Shown piece after piece: positions 23,642 to 31,182 of a stretch of 41,421 bases of DNA. The notes under the pieces are model-generated. The model did not search any database. It worked only from the letters and a program-made list of their open reading frames with translations, and had not been told where the DNA came from. The position numbers and the translations under genes are program-made. The stretch's first letter is position 1. Each line of letters opens with the position of its first letter. Source of the stretch: an uncultured Bacteroidota bacterium (GTDB taxonomy: Bacteria > Bacteroidota > Rhodothermia > Rhodothermales > UBA10348); assembly GCA_937876355.1 (NCBI GenBank), contig CALFHN010000123.1, positions 1 through 41,421 on the forward strand, read 5' to 3'.

Positions 23642-24598
23642 TCACGCCAGTTTTCGAAGTGATTTAACAACCGCTGAAGCGTGATGTGGGGTCTGAATAA
23701 TATAAAAATGAAGGTTAGAGAATCCACGACTGAGCAGTTCATCACATTGGCGAATGGCCCATTTTACTCCGATCTCCGGCACTTCATGATCTTTTGCTTC
23801 AGCGACTTCAGAGGCCAAGTCCTCTGGAATCTGAATATGGAATCGAGCGGGAAGGGACTGCAGTTGTTTTTTGCTGGTAAGTACTTTGAGGCCCGGAATG
23901 ATGGGAGCTGTGATTCCCGCCTTTCGGCAGGCGGCTTCAAATTCGAAAAAGGATGTGTTGTCAAAGAACATCTGGCTCGTTACGTATTCCGCCCCTGCTT
24001 CAATTTTATTCTTCAGGTTCATGACATCCCACTTAATATTGGGAGCTTCAAAGTGTTTTTCTGGATACCCTGCAACGCCTACACAAAAGTTGGTAGGAGC
24101 TGCATCGATTAACTCTTCTAAGAAATGTCCAGAATTCATCGCACTAATTTGGCGAACCAAGTCAATCGCATATTCATTTCGTGTACGATCTCCGTGAACC
24201 GGCTTTTGGAAGCCACTGTCGTCCCCACGGAGCGCCATTACATTTTGGATACCGAGATAATTCAATTCGATTAGTGCATCTTCACTTTCTTCTCTCGTGA
24301 ATCCTTTGCATAAAAGATGAGGAACCGTTTCAATCCCAAACCGGCCTTTTATAGCTGCACACAAACCAAGTGTCCCCGGACGTTTTCTTTTGATGTGCCG
24401 CCGCCAACTTCCATCTTGTTGTTCTTCGTAGTAGATTTGAGCGGAATGAGACGTCACATCGATAAATGGTGGCTCAAATTCCATGAGATGCTCAATGATC
24501 TCTAATATTTCAGAAACGGAACCGCCTCGTTTAGGAGGAACGATTTCGTACGATACATTGGGAGTACCGTCGTTTCTTAATAATTCGACAACTTTCAT
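23642..24598 (-). CDS. metF: Methylenetetrahydrofolate reductase
   Basis: A protein of 318 residues, a single-domain flavin-dependent TIM barrel of bacterial length. It reduces 5,10-methylene-THF to 5-methyl-THF for methionine synthesis. Visible marks are the N-terminal SYEIVPPKRGGS with the catalytic glutamate (E18), FIDVTSHSA, PHLLCKGF, NVMALRGDD for flavin/folate binding, the GVAGYPEKH motif, and QMFFDNTSFFEF with PIIPGLKVLTS. It is divergent from the nucleosidase-like gene 148 bases away. TACCTTG on the minus strand at 24664-24658 could be a -7 element, with no -33 partner. Confidence 0.95.
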   Translation of the reverse strand: MKVVELLRNDGTPNVSYEIVPPKRGGSVSEILEIIEHLMEFEPPFIDVTSHSAQIYYEEQQDGSWRRHIKRKRPGTLGLCAAIKGRFGIETVPHLLCKGFTREESEDALIELNYLGIQNVMALRGDDSGFQKPVHGDRTRNEYAIDLVRQISAMNSGHFLEELIDAAPTNFCVGVAGYPEKHFEAPNIKWDVMNLKNKIEAGAEYVTSQMFFDNTSFFEFEAACRKAGITAPIIPGLKVLTSKKQLQSLPARFHIQIPEDLASEVAEAKDHEVPEIGVKWAIRQCDELLSRGFSNLHFYIIQTPHHASAVVKSLRKLA

Positions 24599-24746
24599 TC
24601 CGACTGGCTTATTCGTTTCTTAGGCTTTCTTCGCACAATAATGTTTTTGCGCAAAGACAAGGTACGGCGATCATGTTTTTGAGACCCACTTTCCTTGCTC
24701 ATTTTGTTTTAGACAGCTATTAAATTTTTCCGGGAGTACCTGTTTT

Positions 24747-25358
24747 ATGATTGGTATCGTTTTTTCAACTGAAGAGGAGGCTCAACCGTTCCTGGCTAAA
24801 TACGAACGTGGGCGTTTTGACGGCCTCGGTGAAAGTGAAAGTTTTCACGATGACAAGATATTAGTCTCCATTTTGGGTGTTGGGAAGATTAAAGGAACGC
24901 TGAGAACGGAGCGTCTTTTACGATCTCATAAAGTTTCGACGCTCATTCACGTTGGAACGTGTACGGCTTTAAACGATAAACTTAGTATAGGATCGGTCGT
25001 TTCGGTGGCTCAAGTCTTTGAGGGCGATCGGATTGAATTATCTGCTCCCACGTATCCTCGCATGCCTCTGTCTGTCACGTTCGGCAAGCTGGAGCAGGTT
25101 GCCCTAGTTACTCAGGACCATACCGTCCACGGGGCCACAGAGCTGTCCTATTGGCAGCGCATTGCTGATGTAAGCGATATGACCGGTTATGCAGCGGCCT
25201 ATGTCTCGGCTACTCACGGAGTCGGATGCCAGATTTTAAAAGTGGTATCGGGTCACATGGGAATTGACGATCCGAATTTCAGAAAGACGCTTTCAGCATC
25301 TCATCAGAAACTTGCAGATTTTCTGTACGCTAATCTGGATGCTCTTCAACCAGCATAA
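24747..25358 (+). CDS. Divergent nucleoside phosphorylase/MTA-SAH nucleosidase-like protein
   Basis: A protein of 203 residues of the PNP/UDP phosphorylase fold. The start MIGIVFSTEEEAQPFL and LGVGKIKGTLRTERLL align with MTA/SAH nucleosidases, and VGTCTALNDKLSIGSVVSV corresponds to their G-S-A-G-x-L stretch. The two key acids appear lost: the MEA/MEG motif holding the ribose-binding Glu is DMTGYAAAYV here (Glu to Thr), and the catalytic Asp of the I-S-D motif is Gly in VVSGHMG. It may have a changed substrate, bind without hydrolysis, or use other residues. It is divergent from metF, so a link to the methionine/SAH cycle is plausible but not shown. Confidence 0.7.
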   Translation: MIGIVFSTEEEAQPFLAKYERGRFDGLGESESFHDDKILVSILGVGKIKGTLRTERLLRSHKVSTLIHVGTCTALNDKLSIGSVVSVAQVFEGDRIELSAPTYPRMPLSVTFGKLEQVALVTQDHTVHGATELSYWQRIADVSDMTGYAAAYVSATHGVGCQILKVVSGHMGIDDPNFRKTLSASHQKLADFLYANLDALQPA

Positions 25359-25428
25359 CCCCTGCCGTAAGTAGAAGATGACACGCAACGACGGGTTGCC
25401 AACTAGCGCCGCTTGCTTAACGTTTTTC

Positions 25429-25737
25429 TTAGTTGTGCCTTTTTAATAGATCGTCAAGCCATACTTCGGGCATTCCTGTGGAATTGCCCTCGTGGTATAC
25501 ATAGTCGTATTCTTGATCGCCAACCAACACACGGTCTCTTTCTAGATTTCGAATGTCCCGAAATTGGACAACTGTGCGTTTTCCAGCCTTCATTTGTACC
25601 CTTCTCACTAGGTTTGCGTCCTTATACGCAGCCAGAGAACTGTCTGGACGAATAAATTGCAAAGCATAAACGAGTGCCCAAATGAGAACGAAGCCTCCTA
25701 TGGATGCTCCAACAACAATAAAAAACATCTGAAGCAT
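25429..25737 (-). CDS. Small membrane-anchored protein of unknown function
   Basis: From ATG at 25737 the product has 102 residues: a single N-terminal membrane span (MFFIVVGASIGGFVLIWALVYALQFI) and a soluble charged domain with KRTVVQFRDIRNLERDR and DYVYHEG. The frame is open to 26007, but the first ~90 residues of that version include a perfect hairpin translated into Gly/Ala/Pro-rich residues and several AGG, ATA and GGG codons unlike the neighbours, while AGGA lies about 10 bases before the 25737 ATG; the short form is preferred. It follows the oxidase operon on the same strand, but the hairpin at 25948-25986 probably separates it. No family recognised. Confidence 0.55.
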   Translation of the reverse strand: MLQMFFIVVGASIGGFVLIWALVYALQFIRPDSSLAAYKDANLVRRVQMKAGKRTVVQFRDIRNLERDRVLVGDQEYDYVYHEGNSTGMPEVWLDDLLKRHN

Positions 25738-26049
25738 ATCCGCTTTCCTGAGCAGTGGCGTAAGGTTATGAAATGTAGACGCTTTGTAGGGCAAAAGGGT
25801 TACTGAAAACGCCCCCCTTATTAGATTTATTATCACAAACAGTTTAGCCTGGGCCAGCTTGTCCTCGCATCGGCTACCTATGCGCGTTCTTTCGTTTATT
25901 TCTCGCCCGCCGCAGTAAGCCCCAAATGTTAGACAAAGGACCATAAAGAGGAAGGAGGGGCCGGCAAAGCCGGCCCCTCCTTCCTCAAACAAAACGTAAT
26001 CGAACACACCCTACCATTCGCGACGTAACTCAAGCACGAGAAAGGTCCA
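25738..26049 (-). other. 312-base region between the oxidase operon and the small membrane gene
   Basis: If the downstream gene starts at 25737, this stretch is non-coding. It holds the strong hairpin at 25948-25986 and otherwise nothing I recognise. A TACATTTC on the minus strand about 55 bases before the start resembles a Bacteroidota -7 element, but its -33 partner is not at the right spacing. Confidence 0.45.
25948..25986 (-). terminator. Perfect 18-bp GC-rich hairpin ending the ACIII-caa3 operon
   Basis: On the plus strand GAGGAAGGAGGGGCCGGC (25948-25965), AAA, then the exact reverse complement (25969-25986). On the minus strand the stem is followed by TTTATGG, a short U-run. It starts 64 bases after the stop of the last cytochrome oxidase gene, as expected for an intrinsic terminator or a strong 3'-end stabiliser. 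It is by far the most stable local structure I found in the window. Confidence 0.65.
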
Positions 26050-26448
26050 TTATTGGGGTATTTGGTTAAACTCAAGAGCAGCGGCATCTGGTTCACGACT
26101 CTTAAGAGCTTCCTCTTCCAAGGTCTGATCTTGAATGGTCCCCTCAGTCGTATTAGATAGATCCCCTCGGAACAACGTATCCAGAAGCGTAAATGAAATA
26201 AATACAGCTACGAACAATAGGCCAATTCCAAAAATTACGGCATTAACCTTGTTATCCCACTTGAGAGCCATAAATATCACGACAACAAGCGAGGCCTTCG
26301 TAACAGCAATTGCCATTGCGAGGGGAACGTTCAATCCTCCAAGGTCCAATTGGGCCGTTAGCACGGTGGCAACGGTCAAAAAAACCAACCCTCCAAATAC
26401 AATGGAGAGCATTTTAATCGAGGAAATATGATGTTCAGCGTGTGACAT
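26050..26448 (-). CDS. Cytochrome c oxidase subunit IV (COX4/CyoD-like)
   Basis: A protein of 132 residues with three predicted membrane spans (about 14-34, 42-64, 72-92) and a histidine-rich start (MSHAEHHISS). ALAMAIAVTKASLV-type helices with VVIFMALKWDNK match the prokaryotic COX4/CyoD family, a non-catalytic subunit that stabilises the haem-copper oxidase. The polar C-terminal tail (GTIQDQTLEEEALKSREPD) faces a soluble phase. It is the last gene of the oxidase set and is followed by a strong hairpin. Confidence 0.85.
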   Translation of the reverse strand: MSHAEHHISSIKMLSIVFGGLVFLTVATVLTAQLDLGGLNVPLAMAIAVTKASLVVVIFMALKWDNKVNAVIFGIGLLFVAVFISFTLLDTLFRGDLSNTTEGTIQDQTLEEEALKSREPDAAALEFNQIPQ

Positions 26449-26538
26449 CTTTATATCAGTTTTAATCGCGTGAGTCAGTAAAAGTCTGTTACAGTAAGCC
26501 GTTTTGAATAAAATTCAGGTTCGGCTTCCTAGTTATCA

Positions 26539-26580
26539 AGTCAAACTAGTGGTCGAGTCATATTAGTGATCGAGTCTTAG
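26539..26580. repeat. Short imperfect tandem repeat, 17-base period
   Basis: AGTCAAACTAGTGGTCG (26539-26555) and AGTCATATTAGTGATCG (26556-26572) are followed by a partial third copy, AGTCTTAG, reaching the stop codon of the subunit III gene. It lies in the 133-base gap between the subunit III and subunit IV genes, the longest gap inside the oxidase set. Confidence 0.8.
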
Positions 26581-26581
26581 A

Positions 26582-27262
26582 CTAAATCAAATACAAAAGC
26601 GGAAACAGGAAAATCCAAATGATATCCACCAAGTGCCAATACAACCCGCAATTTTCGACCGGGGTGTAATACGCACTAGAAAATTCTCCTTTGAGAGCTC
26701 GGATGGTTATCCAGGTAAATAATCCCATCCCGACAAGAACGTGAAAACCGTGGATACCAGTCATCACGAAATAAATAGAGAAAAACTGGCGTGCGTAAGG
26801 AATATTGTAAAGTGCATAATCTACCCCGTGAGAAACCCCATGAGGATCAAAAGCGGCACCCGGAAAAACACCGTGTTCAAATTTGGCGGTGTACTCGAAA
26901 TATTTAACTACTAGAAAGGTCAGGGCAAACAGAAATGTTAGAATCAGATTGATGACCAATCCCTTCTTATTGTCTTTCTGAGCGTAGTGGATACCCAAGG
27001 CCACGGTAAACGACGATGCCAGCAACACAATAGTATTTAATCCCCCCATGAATGGATCTAGAAGCTCGGCCGAATGGGCAAACACTTCTGGATGCCACGT
27101 TCTGTAAACGATATAAGCGACGAACATCCCGCTAAAAAGCAAGATCTCCGTAACCAAGAACAGCCACATACCCATTTTTGCGGCATCGAACTGCTGTTCC
27201 GATGACACAAAATGATGCTGCAAGTGTGCAGGGTGATCCGAGTGCGCGTTTGCCATAGTCAA
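26582..27262 (-). CDS. ctaE: Cytochrome c oxidase subunit III
   Basis: A protein of 226 residues with five predicted membrane spans, the short form common in caa3-type oxidases. MGMWLFLVTEILLFSGMF is the conserved first helix with its glutamate, MTGIHGFHVLVGMG is the family motif in the fourth span, and YWHLVDIIWIFLFPLLYL closes the protein. Subunit III binds lipid and supports proton uptake and stability of subunit I. The N-terminus is histidine-rich and polar. It lies 38 bases downstream of the subunit I gene. Confidence 0.93.
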   Translation of the reverse strand: MTMANAHSDHPAHLQHHFVSSEQQFDAAKMGMWLFLVTEILLFSGMFVAYIVYRTWHPEVFAHSAELLDPFMGGLNTIVLLASSFTVALGIHYAQKDNKKGLVINLILTFLFALTFLVVKYFEYTAKFEHGVFPGAAFDPHGVSHGVDYALYNIPYARQFFSIYFVMTGIHGFHVLVGMGLFTWITIRALKGEFSSAYYTPVENCGLYWHLVDIIWIFLFPLLYLI

Positions 27263-27273
27263 ATGGTGTATTC

Positions 27274-27292
27274 AGGCCCTAAAAGGCCCTAA
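27274..27292. repeat. Short tandem duplication, 10-base period
   Basis: AGGCCCTAA occurs at 27274-27282 and 27284-27292, in the 38-base gap between the subunit I stop and the subunit III start. Confidence 0.75.
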
Positions 27293-27300
27293 TTTCTAAA

Positions 27301-28953
27301 TTAATGGGTTGAAGTAACAACTTCAGATACTTCCTCTCCTGTCGCAAACAATTCCTTCGCCAAATGGAAGTCGTACGCTCCTCTCGTCACGATCGGAGTT
27401 TCAAGGAAGTTATGTGGATGCGGAGGCGTGGTAGTGTGCGTCCATTCAAGCGTAAGCGCTCCCCAAGGATTGAGACCTGCTTTTTTGCCGTTGATTAGCG
27501 AAGCAAGTAAATACCCCAAAATCAAAAACAAACCAGCAGCCAAGACCCATGATCCATACGTAGAGAGCAAATGATAACCCTGAAATTCAGGTAGGTAGTC
27601 GTAGTAGCGCCGTGGCATACCCTGAGCGCCCATGATGAACTGCGGGAAAAACGTCAGGTTAAACCCAAAGAACACCAAACCAGCTGCGATCTTGCCGAGC
27701 TTTTCATTGAACATTTTACCCGTAATTTTCGGCCACCAATAATGGAGCCCACCAAGAGCGGCTATCACATTACCTCCCATCATCACATAATGGAAGTGAG
27801 CAACGACGAAATACGTGTCATGCAAGTGAATGTCGATGGCGAGTACACCGAGCATAATTCCCGTAAATCCTCCAATCGAGAACGTAAAGAGGAAGGCGAT
27901 GGCGTACAACATTGGCGTCTTGAGTTGGACGCTACCCCTGTACATCGTGGACACCCAGTTAATCACTTTCACACCAGTTGGGATTCCAATCAGATAAGTG
28001 ATTAAGGAGAACACCACTGAAGACGTCGCAGATTGCCCAGACACGAACATATGATGTCCCCAAACCAGGAATCCCAAGAAGGCGATGGCAACAGACGACA
28101 ACGCAACAAATTTATATCCAGAGACCTGGTGCCGAGAAAACGTCCCCATGAGGTCTGAGATTATGCCAAACGCTGGCAAAATCATGATATAAACAGCCGG
28201 ATGGGAATAAAACCAGAAAAAGTGTTGAAACAAGACAGGGTCACCGCCCAGAGCTGGATCAAATATACCAATGTGCATAAACTTCTCGAGGAAGAGTAGG
28301 AGCATGGTAATTCCGATTACCGGCGTGGCCAGCACCTGCACAATTGCAGTAGCATAAATGGACCAGATAAAGAGAGGCAATCTATTCCAAGTGAGCCCCG
28401 GAGCGCGCATTTTGTGGACGGTCACAATGAAGTTCAAACCGGTTAAGATGGATGAGAATCCCATCACAAAGACACCGGTTGTGACAAACAAAATTCCATC
28501 CCCAACACTCGTTGAATACGGAGTGTAAAATGTCCATCCACCATCTATACGACCAACCAATAAAGCAGCCATCGCGATAACCGCACCCAGTACATAAATA
28601 TAGAAGCTCGCCAAATTCAGTCTTGGGAACGCTACGTCCTTCGCCCCAATTTGTAGGGGAAGTACAAAATTACCCATTACAGCAGGTACAGCGGGGATGA
28701 TGAACGTAAAGATCATCAGCACGGCATGAAGCGTAAAAGACTGATTGTAGGCATCAGCGCTCATGATAGTCTCGCCGGGAGCCATCAATTCGATACGGAC
28801 AAGTATCGCTAAGATGCCACCCGCAAGGAATGCCAAGGAGACGGCTATCAAATACATGATGCCGATTCGCTTATGATCAAGCGTCAGTAACCAAGACTTG
28901 ATAGACTTGTCGTGGTTTAGATAGTTGATCGTTCCGGAAGCAGATTCACTCAT
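27301..28953 (-). CDS. ctaD: Cytochrome c oxidase subunit I, A2-type haem-copper oxidase
   Basis: A protein of 550 residues, the oxygen-reducing, proton-pumping core with 12 predicted spans. Haem and copper ligands are visible: H76 (LHAVLM), H251 and Y255 of the active-site crosslink in YSHPAVY (249-255), H300-H301 (WGHHMF), H386 and H388 (AHFHYV). YSHPAVY replaces the GHPEVY motif, so the Glu at the end of the D proton channel is absent and Tyr-Ser is present instead. This marks the A2 subfamily known from Rhodothermus and Thermus caa3 oxidases. PTGVK (326-330) carries the K-channel lysine. The C-terminal tail is hydrophilic. Confidence 0.97.
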   Translation of the reverse strand: MSESASGTINYLNHDKSIKSWLLTLDHKRIGIMYLIAVSLAFLAGGILAILVRIELMAPGETIMSADAYNQSFTLHAVLMIFTFIIPAVPAVMGNFVLPLQIGAKDVAFPRLNLASFYIYVLGAVIAMAALLVGRIDGGWTFYTPYSTSVGDGILFVTTGVFVMGFSSILTGLNFIVTVHKMRAPGLTWNRLPLFIWSIYATAIVQVLATPVIGITMLLLFLEKFMHIGIFDPALGGDPVLFQHFFWFYSHPAVYIMILPAFGIISDLMGTFSRHQVSGYKFVALSSVAIAFLGFLVWGHHMFVSGQSATSSVVFSLITYLIGIPTGVKVINWVSTMYRGSVQLKTPMLYAIAFLFTFSIGGFTGIMLGVLAIDIHLHDTYFVVAHFHYVMMGGNVIAALGGLHYWWPKITGKMFNEKLGKIAAGLVFFGFNLTFFPQFIMGAQGMPRRYYDYLPEFQGYHLLSTYGSWVLAAGLFLILGYLLASLINGKKAGLNPWGALTLEWTHTTTPPHPHNFLETPIVTRGAYDFHLAKELFATGEEVSEVVTSTH

Positions 28954-28987
28954 TTCGATTGAGGGTTAACTCGATATCTGTTATAGA

Positions 28988-29914
28988 CTATTTAAGGGAC
29001 TTGATGTAGGCCACAAGTCCGTCAAGTTGTTTAGGTGTCATGCCGGAATACCCTGCCGGCATGATAGGCTGAAATCCTTCCGCGACTTTAATCGCTGGAT
29101 TCAGGATGGACTCCAGAATAAAATCTTCGTCCACCAGAACTGACGTCCCGTCTGTCAATTTTTGCTGGGTCCCAAATATGCCATTTAGAGCCGGGCCAAT
29201 TTTGGTGGTGCCGTCTACCGCATGACAGAGCGCGCACTGCGCAAACAATTGAGCACCTAGCTCAACAGGTGGAAGGTCTTGGCTTTGTTCGGTAATCCAT
29301 GAAGCAAATTCTTCCTCAGAAACCACAACCACTTTGGCCAACATAGCAGAATGAGCCGTACCACAATATTCTGTGCAGTAAATCTGAAATTCCCCCGTTT
29401 GAGTAGCCTCAAACCACACCGAAGAATACCTGTTTGGCACTAGATCTTGCTTGACCCGAAAAGCGGGAACAAAGAAACTATGCAGCACATCTGAACTACT
29501 CATTACAAGCTTCACCGGCCGACCAACGGGGACATACATCTCCGTAAAGGTAGTCACCCCTTCAGCATATTCGAATTCCCAAGCCCACTGCTTACCGCGA
29601 ACGGTAATTTCGTACGCATCTGGAGGTGCCGTATTCATTCTGAGATATACATCAAATCCCCAAATGAAAACAAACAAAACCAGCAACGTCGGCACAACGA
29701 TCCAAGCAGATTCCAATAGCTTGCTCTCGTGAACCGGATCGGGTACACTTGTTTCGTCCCTTCGTTTGTAACGGAACATGAAGTACAACTTTGCTGCTAC
29801 TACAGCAACAAATAAAACCGTACTAGTCCAAAAAACGAACCAGAACAGGGCATCGACTTCGCCGGCGAACGTCGACATGGCATCTGGTAACCAGAAAACT
29901 CCTTTATCGCCCAT
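28988..29914 (-). CDS. ctaC: Cytochrome c oxidase subunit II fused to cytochrome c (caa3 type)
   Basis: A protein of 308 residues. Two membrane spans (about 24-47 and 69-92) are followed by a periplasmic cupredoxin domain binding CuA: H145, C180, C184, H188 and M191 in YCTEYCGTAHSAM. A class I cytochrome c domain is fused at the C-terminus, with CALCH at 227-231 and a likely axial M285 in PIMPAG. The fusion defines a caa3 oxidase that can take electrons directly from a partner complex, here presumably ACIII. The gene lies between the SCO chaperone and subunit I. Confidence 0.96.
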   Translation of the reverse strand: MGDKGVFWLPDAMSTFAGEVDALFWFVFWTSTVLFVAVVAAKLYFMFRYKRRDETSVPDPVHESKLLESAWIVVPTLLVLFVFIWGFDVYLRMNTAPPDAYEITVRGKQWAWEFEYAEGVTTFTEMYVPVGRPVKLVMSSSDVLHSFFVPAFRVKQDLVPNRYSSVWFEATQTGEFQIYCTEYCGTAHSAMLAKVVVVSEEEFASWITEQSQDLPPVELGAQLFAQCALCHAVDGTTKIGPALNGIFGTQQKLTDGTSVLVDEDFILESILNPAIKVAEGFQPIMPAGYSGMTPKQLDGLVAYIKSLK

Positions 29915-29954
29915 GTTAGATTATGTGTATTAGTCTTGAGTTCAGAACTGTTGA

Positions 29955-30821
29955 TTAAGAATTTAAAATCGATTTATCCAACTTTTGACGTTCCCGTCTC
30001 CAGAAGATAAACAGTCCAAATCCAATCATTAATAGAGTAAACAGACCGCCGATTTTCATCAAATTGGTGGCATGCAGTACATATGAATTAGAATTCGGGT
30101 CGTATCGATAGCAATAAAGTAGAACCTGATCTAATGGCGATCCTACTTTTCCTTCCGATGCTTCCATAATTGCCCGTCGCACATCCGCACTAGGGTAATT
30201 AATTCCATTTAAATATCGTGTTATAAGCCCGTCCCCGCTAACAAAAACCAACGCCGAAGGGTGAGCGAACTCCTGAGTGGATTCAACCCATTTAAACTTG
30301 AATCCTACCGACTCGGTTAGAGCCAGTATGTTTTCCTCGGTTCCAGTGAGGAAATGCCAGCCACTTCGCGCTTCTGGTTTGCCAAGCTTCAGGAGAATTC
30401 TCTCCTTCGTTTGGGCCGCCATTTCAGGCGTTTCGATAGCCGAAAAGCTAATCGTCAACACCCTAAATTCTTGTCCCGGCACCCATGGAATGAGTTTGAG
30501 GGTCTCTGTAATCGATTCTAGCACCACACTGCACAACATAGGACAGTTGTGGTACACAAAATTGATGATTACAGGCGTTTTCCCGTCAAAAAACTCCGCC
30601 AAATGCACACTTTGACCACTTTCGTCTAAAAAAATAGTCTCTAAAGGGATCGATTTACCGAGCATCTCTTCAAGACCGACCCCCCCTAAGGAAGTTGGCA
30701 AAGACCCTGTTTGTGCATTCGCTTGGCTCGCCGAAGCTAAAACCAAAACAATTACGAGCTTACAATATGTTGAGAAAGAACAAATAGAAATAGTGGTGTC
30801 GCCAATTTTACTTTGAAGCAT
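29955..30821 (-). CDS. SCO1/SenC family copper chaperone
   Basis: A protein of 288 residues with an N-terminal signal/anchor (about 21-36), a thioredoxin-fold SCO domain and a C-terminal membrane span (about 254-274) with a basic end. The copper ligands are C93 and C97 in HNCPMLC and H187 in EFAHPSALVF. SCO proteins deliver or reduce copper for the CuA site of subunit II, whose gene follows directly. Its start overlaps the end of the preceding small gene by 14 bases, so the two are translationally coupled. The C-terminal anchor is less usual than a single N-terminal anchor. Confidence 0.92.
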   Translation of the reverse strand: MLQSKIGDTTISICSFSTYCKLVIVLVLASASQANAQTGSLPTSLGGVGLEEMLGKSIPLETIFLDESGQSVHLAEFFDGKTPVIINFVYHNCPMLCSVVLESITETLKLIPWVPGQEFRVLTISFSAIETPEMAAQTKERILLKLGKPEARSGWHFLTGTEENILALTESVGFKFKWVESTQEFAHPSALVFVSGDGLITRYLNGINYPSADVRRAIMEASEGKVGSPLDQVLLYCYRYDPNSNSYVLHATNLMKIGGLFTLLMIGFGLFIFWRRERQKLDKSILNS

Positions 30822-31116
30822 CTAGGGCTTCTAATTCCATGGCGCGCTCAATGGGAATCGTATAACGGCCGGCATCCGCCTTTCCATATCTGGTCAGCTT
30901 TGCCGCCCCCATGATAGCCGTTTCATGCATTGTCGGATAACCAGTGGTCTGGGTAGATTCTACCTTCGCTACTTGAAATTTGTGACCCGCATAGACCATT
31001 CCAATAAGTACCAAAATCACAACAACAGCAGCTGAGACAGCCATACTCCCAAAAATAGTTGGGATGCTGAGTCCTTCAGGTTCTACTCCCATCGAATTTG
31101 AATCGTGTGATGACAT
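30808..31116 (-). CDS. Small single-span protein in the ACIII-caa3 locus
   Basis: A protein of 102 residues with one membrane span (about 23-43, FGSMAVSAAVVVILVLIGMVY), a polar 20-residue N-terminus and a soluble tail containing GYPTMHETAIMGAAKLTRYG. It has no haem motif (no CxxCH), no copper-type cysteines and no match to ActA-F or CtaC-F. It lies between actF and the SCO gene and overlaps the latter by 14 bases, so it is surely co-expressed with the respiratory complexes. It could be an accessory subunit or assembly factor of ACIII or caa3; the sequence alone does not decide. H-E in TMHET are the only obvious potential ligands. Confidence 0.75.
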   Translation of the reverse strand: MSSHDSNSMGVEPEGLSIPTIFGSMAVSAAVVVILVLIGMVYAGHKFQVAKVESTQTTGYPTMHETAIMGAAKLTRYGKADAGRYTIPIERAMELEALDASK

Positions 31117-31182
31117 AATAAAGTAGTTTCTAATTATTGAAGCATCGCGTCGAAACGCAAAACCAAAATTGGTTGATTAGGT

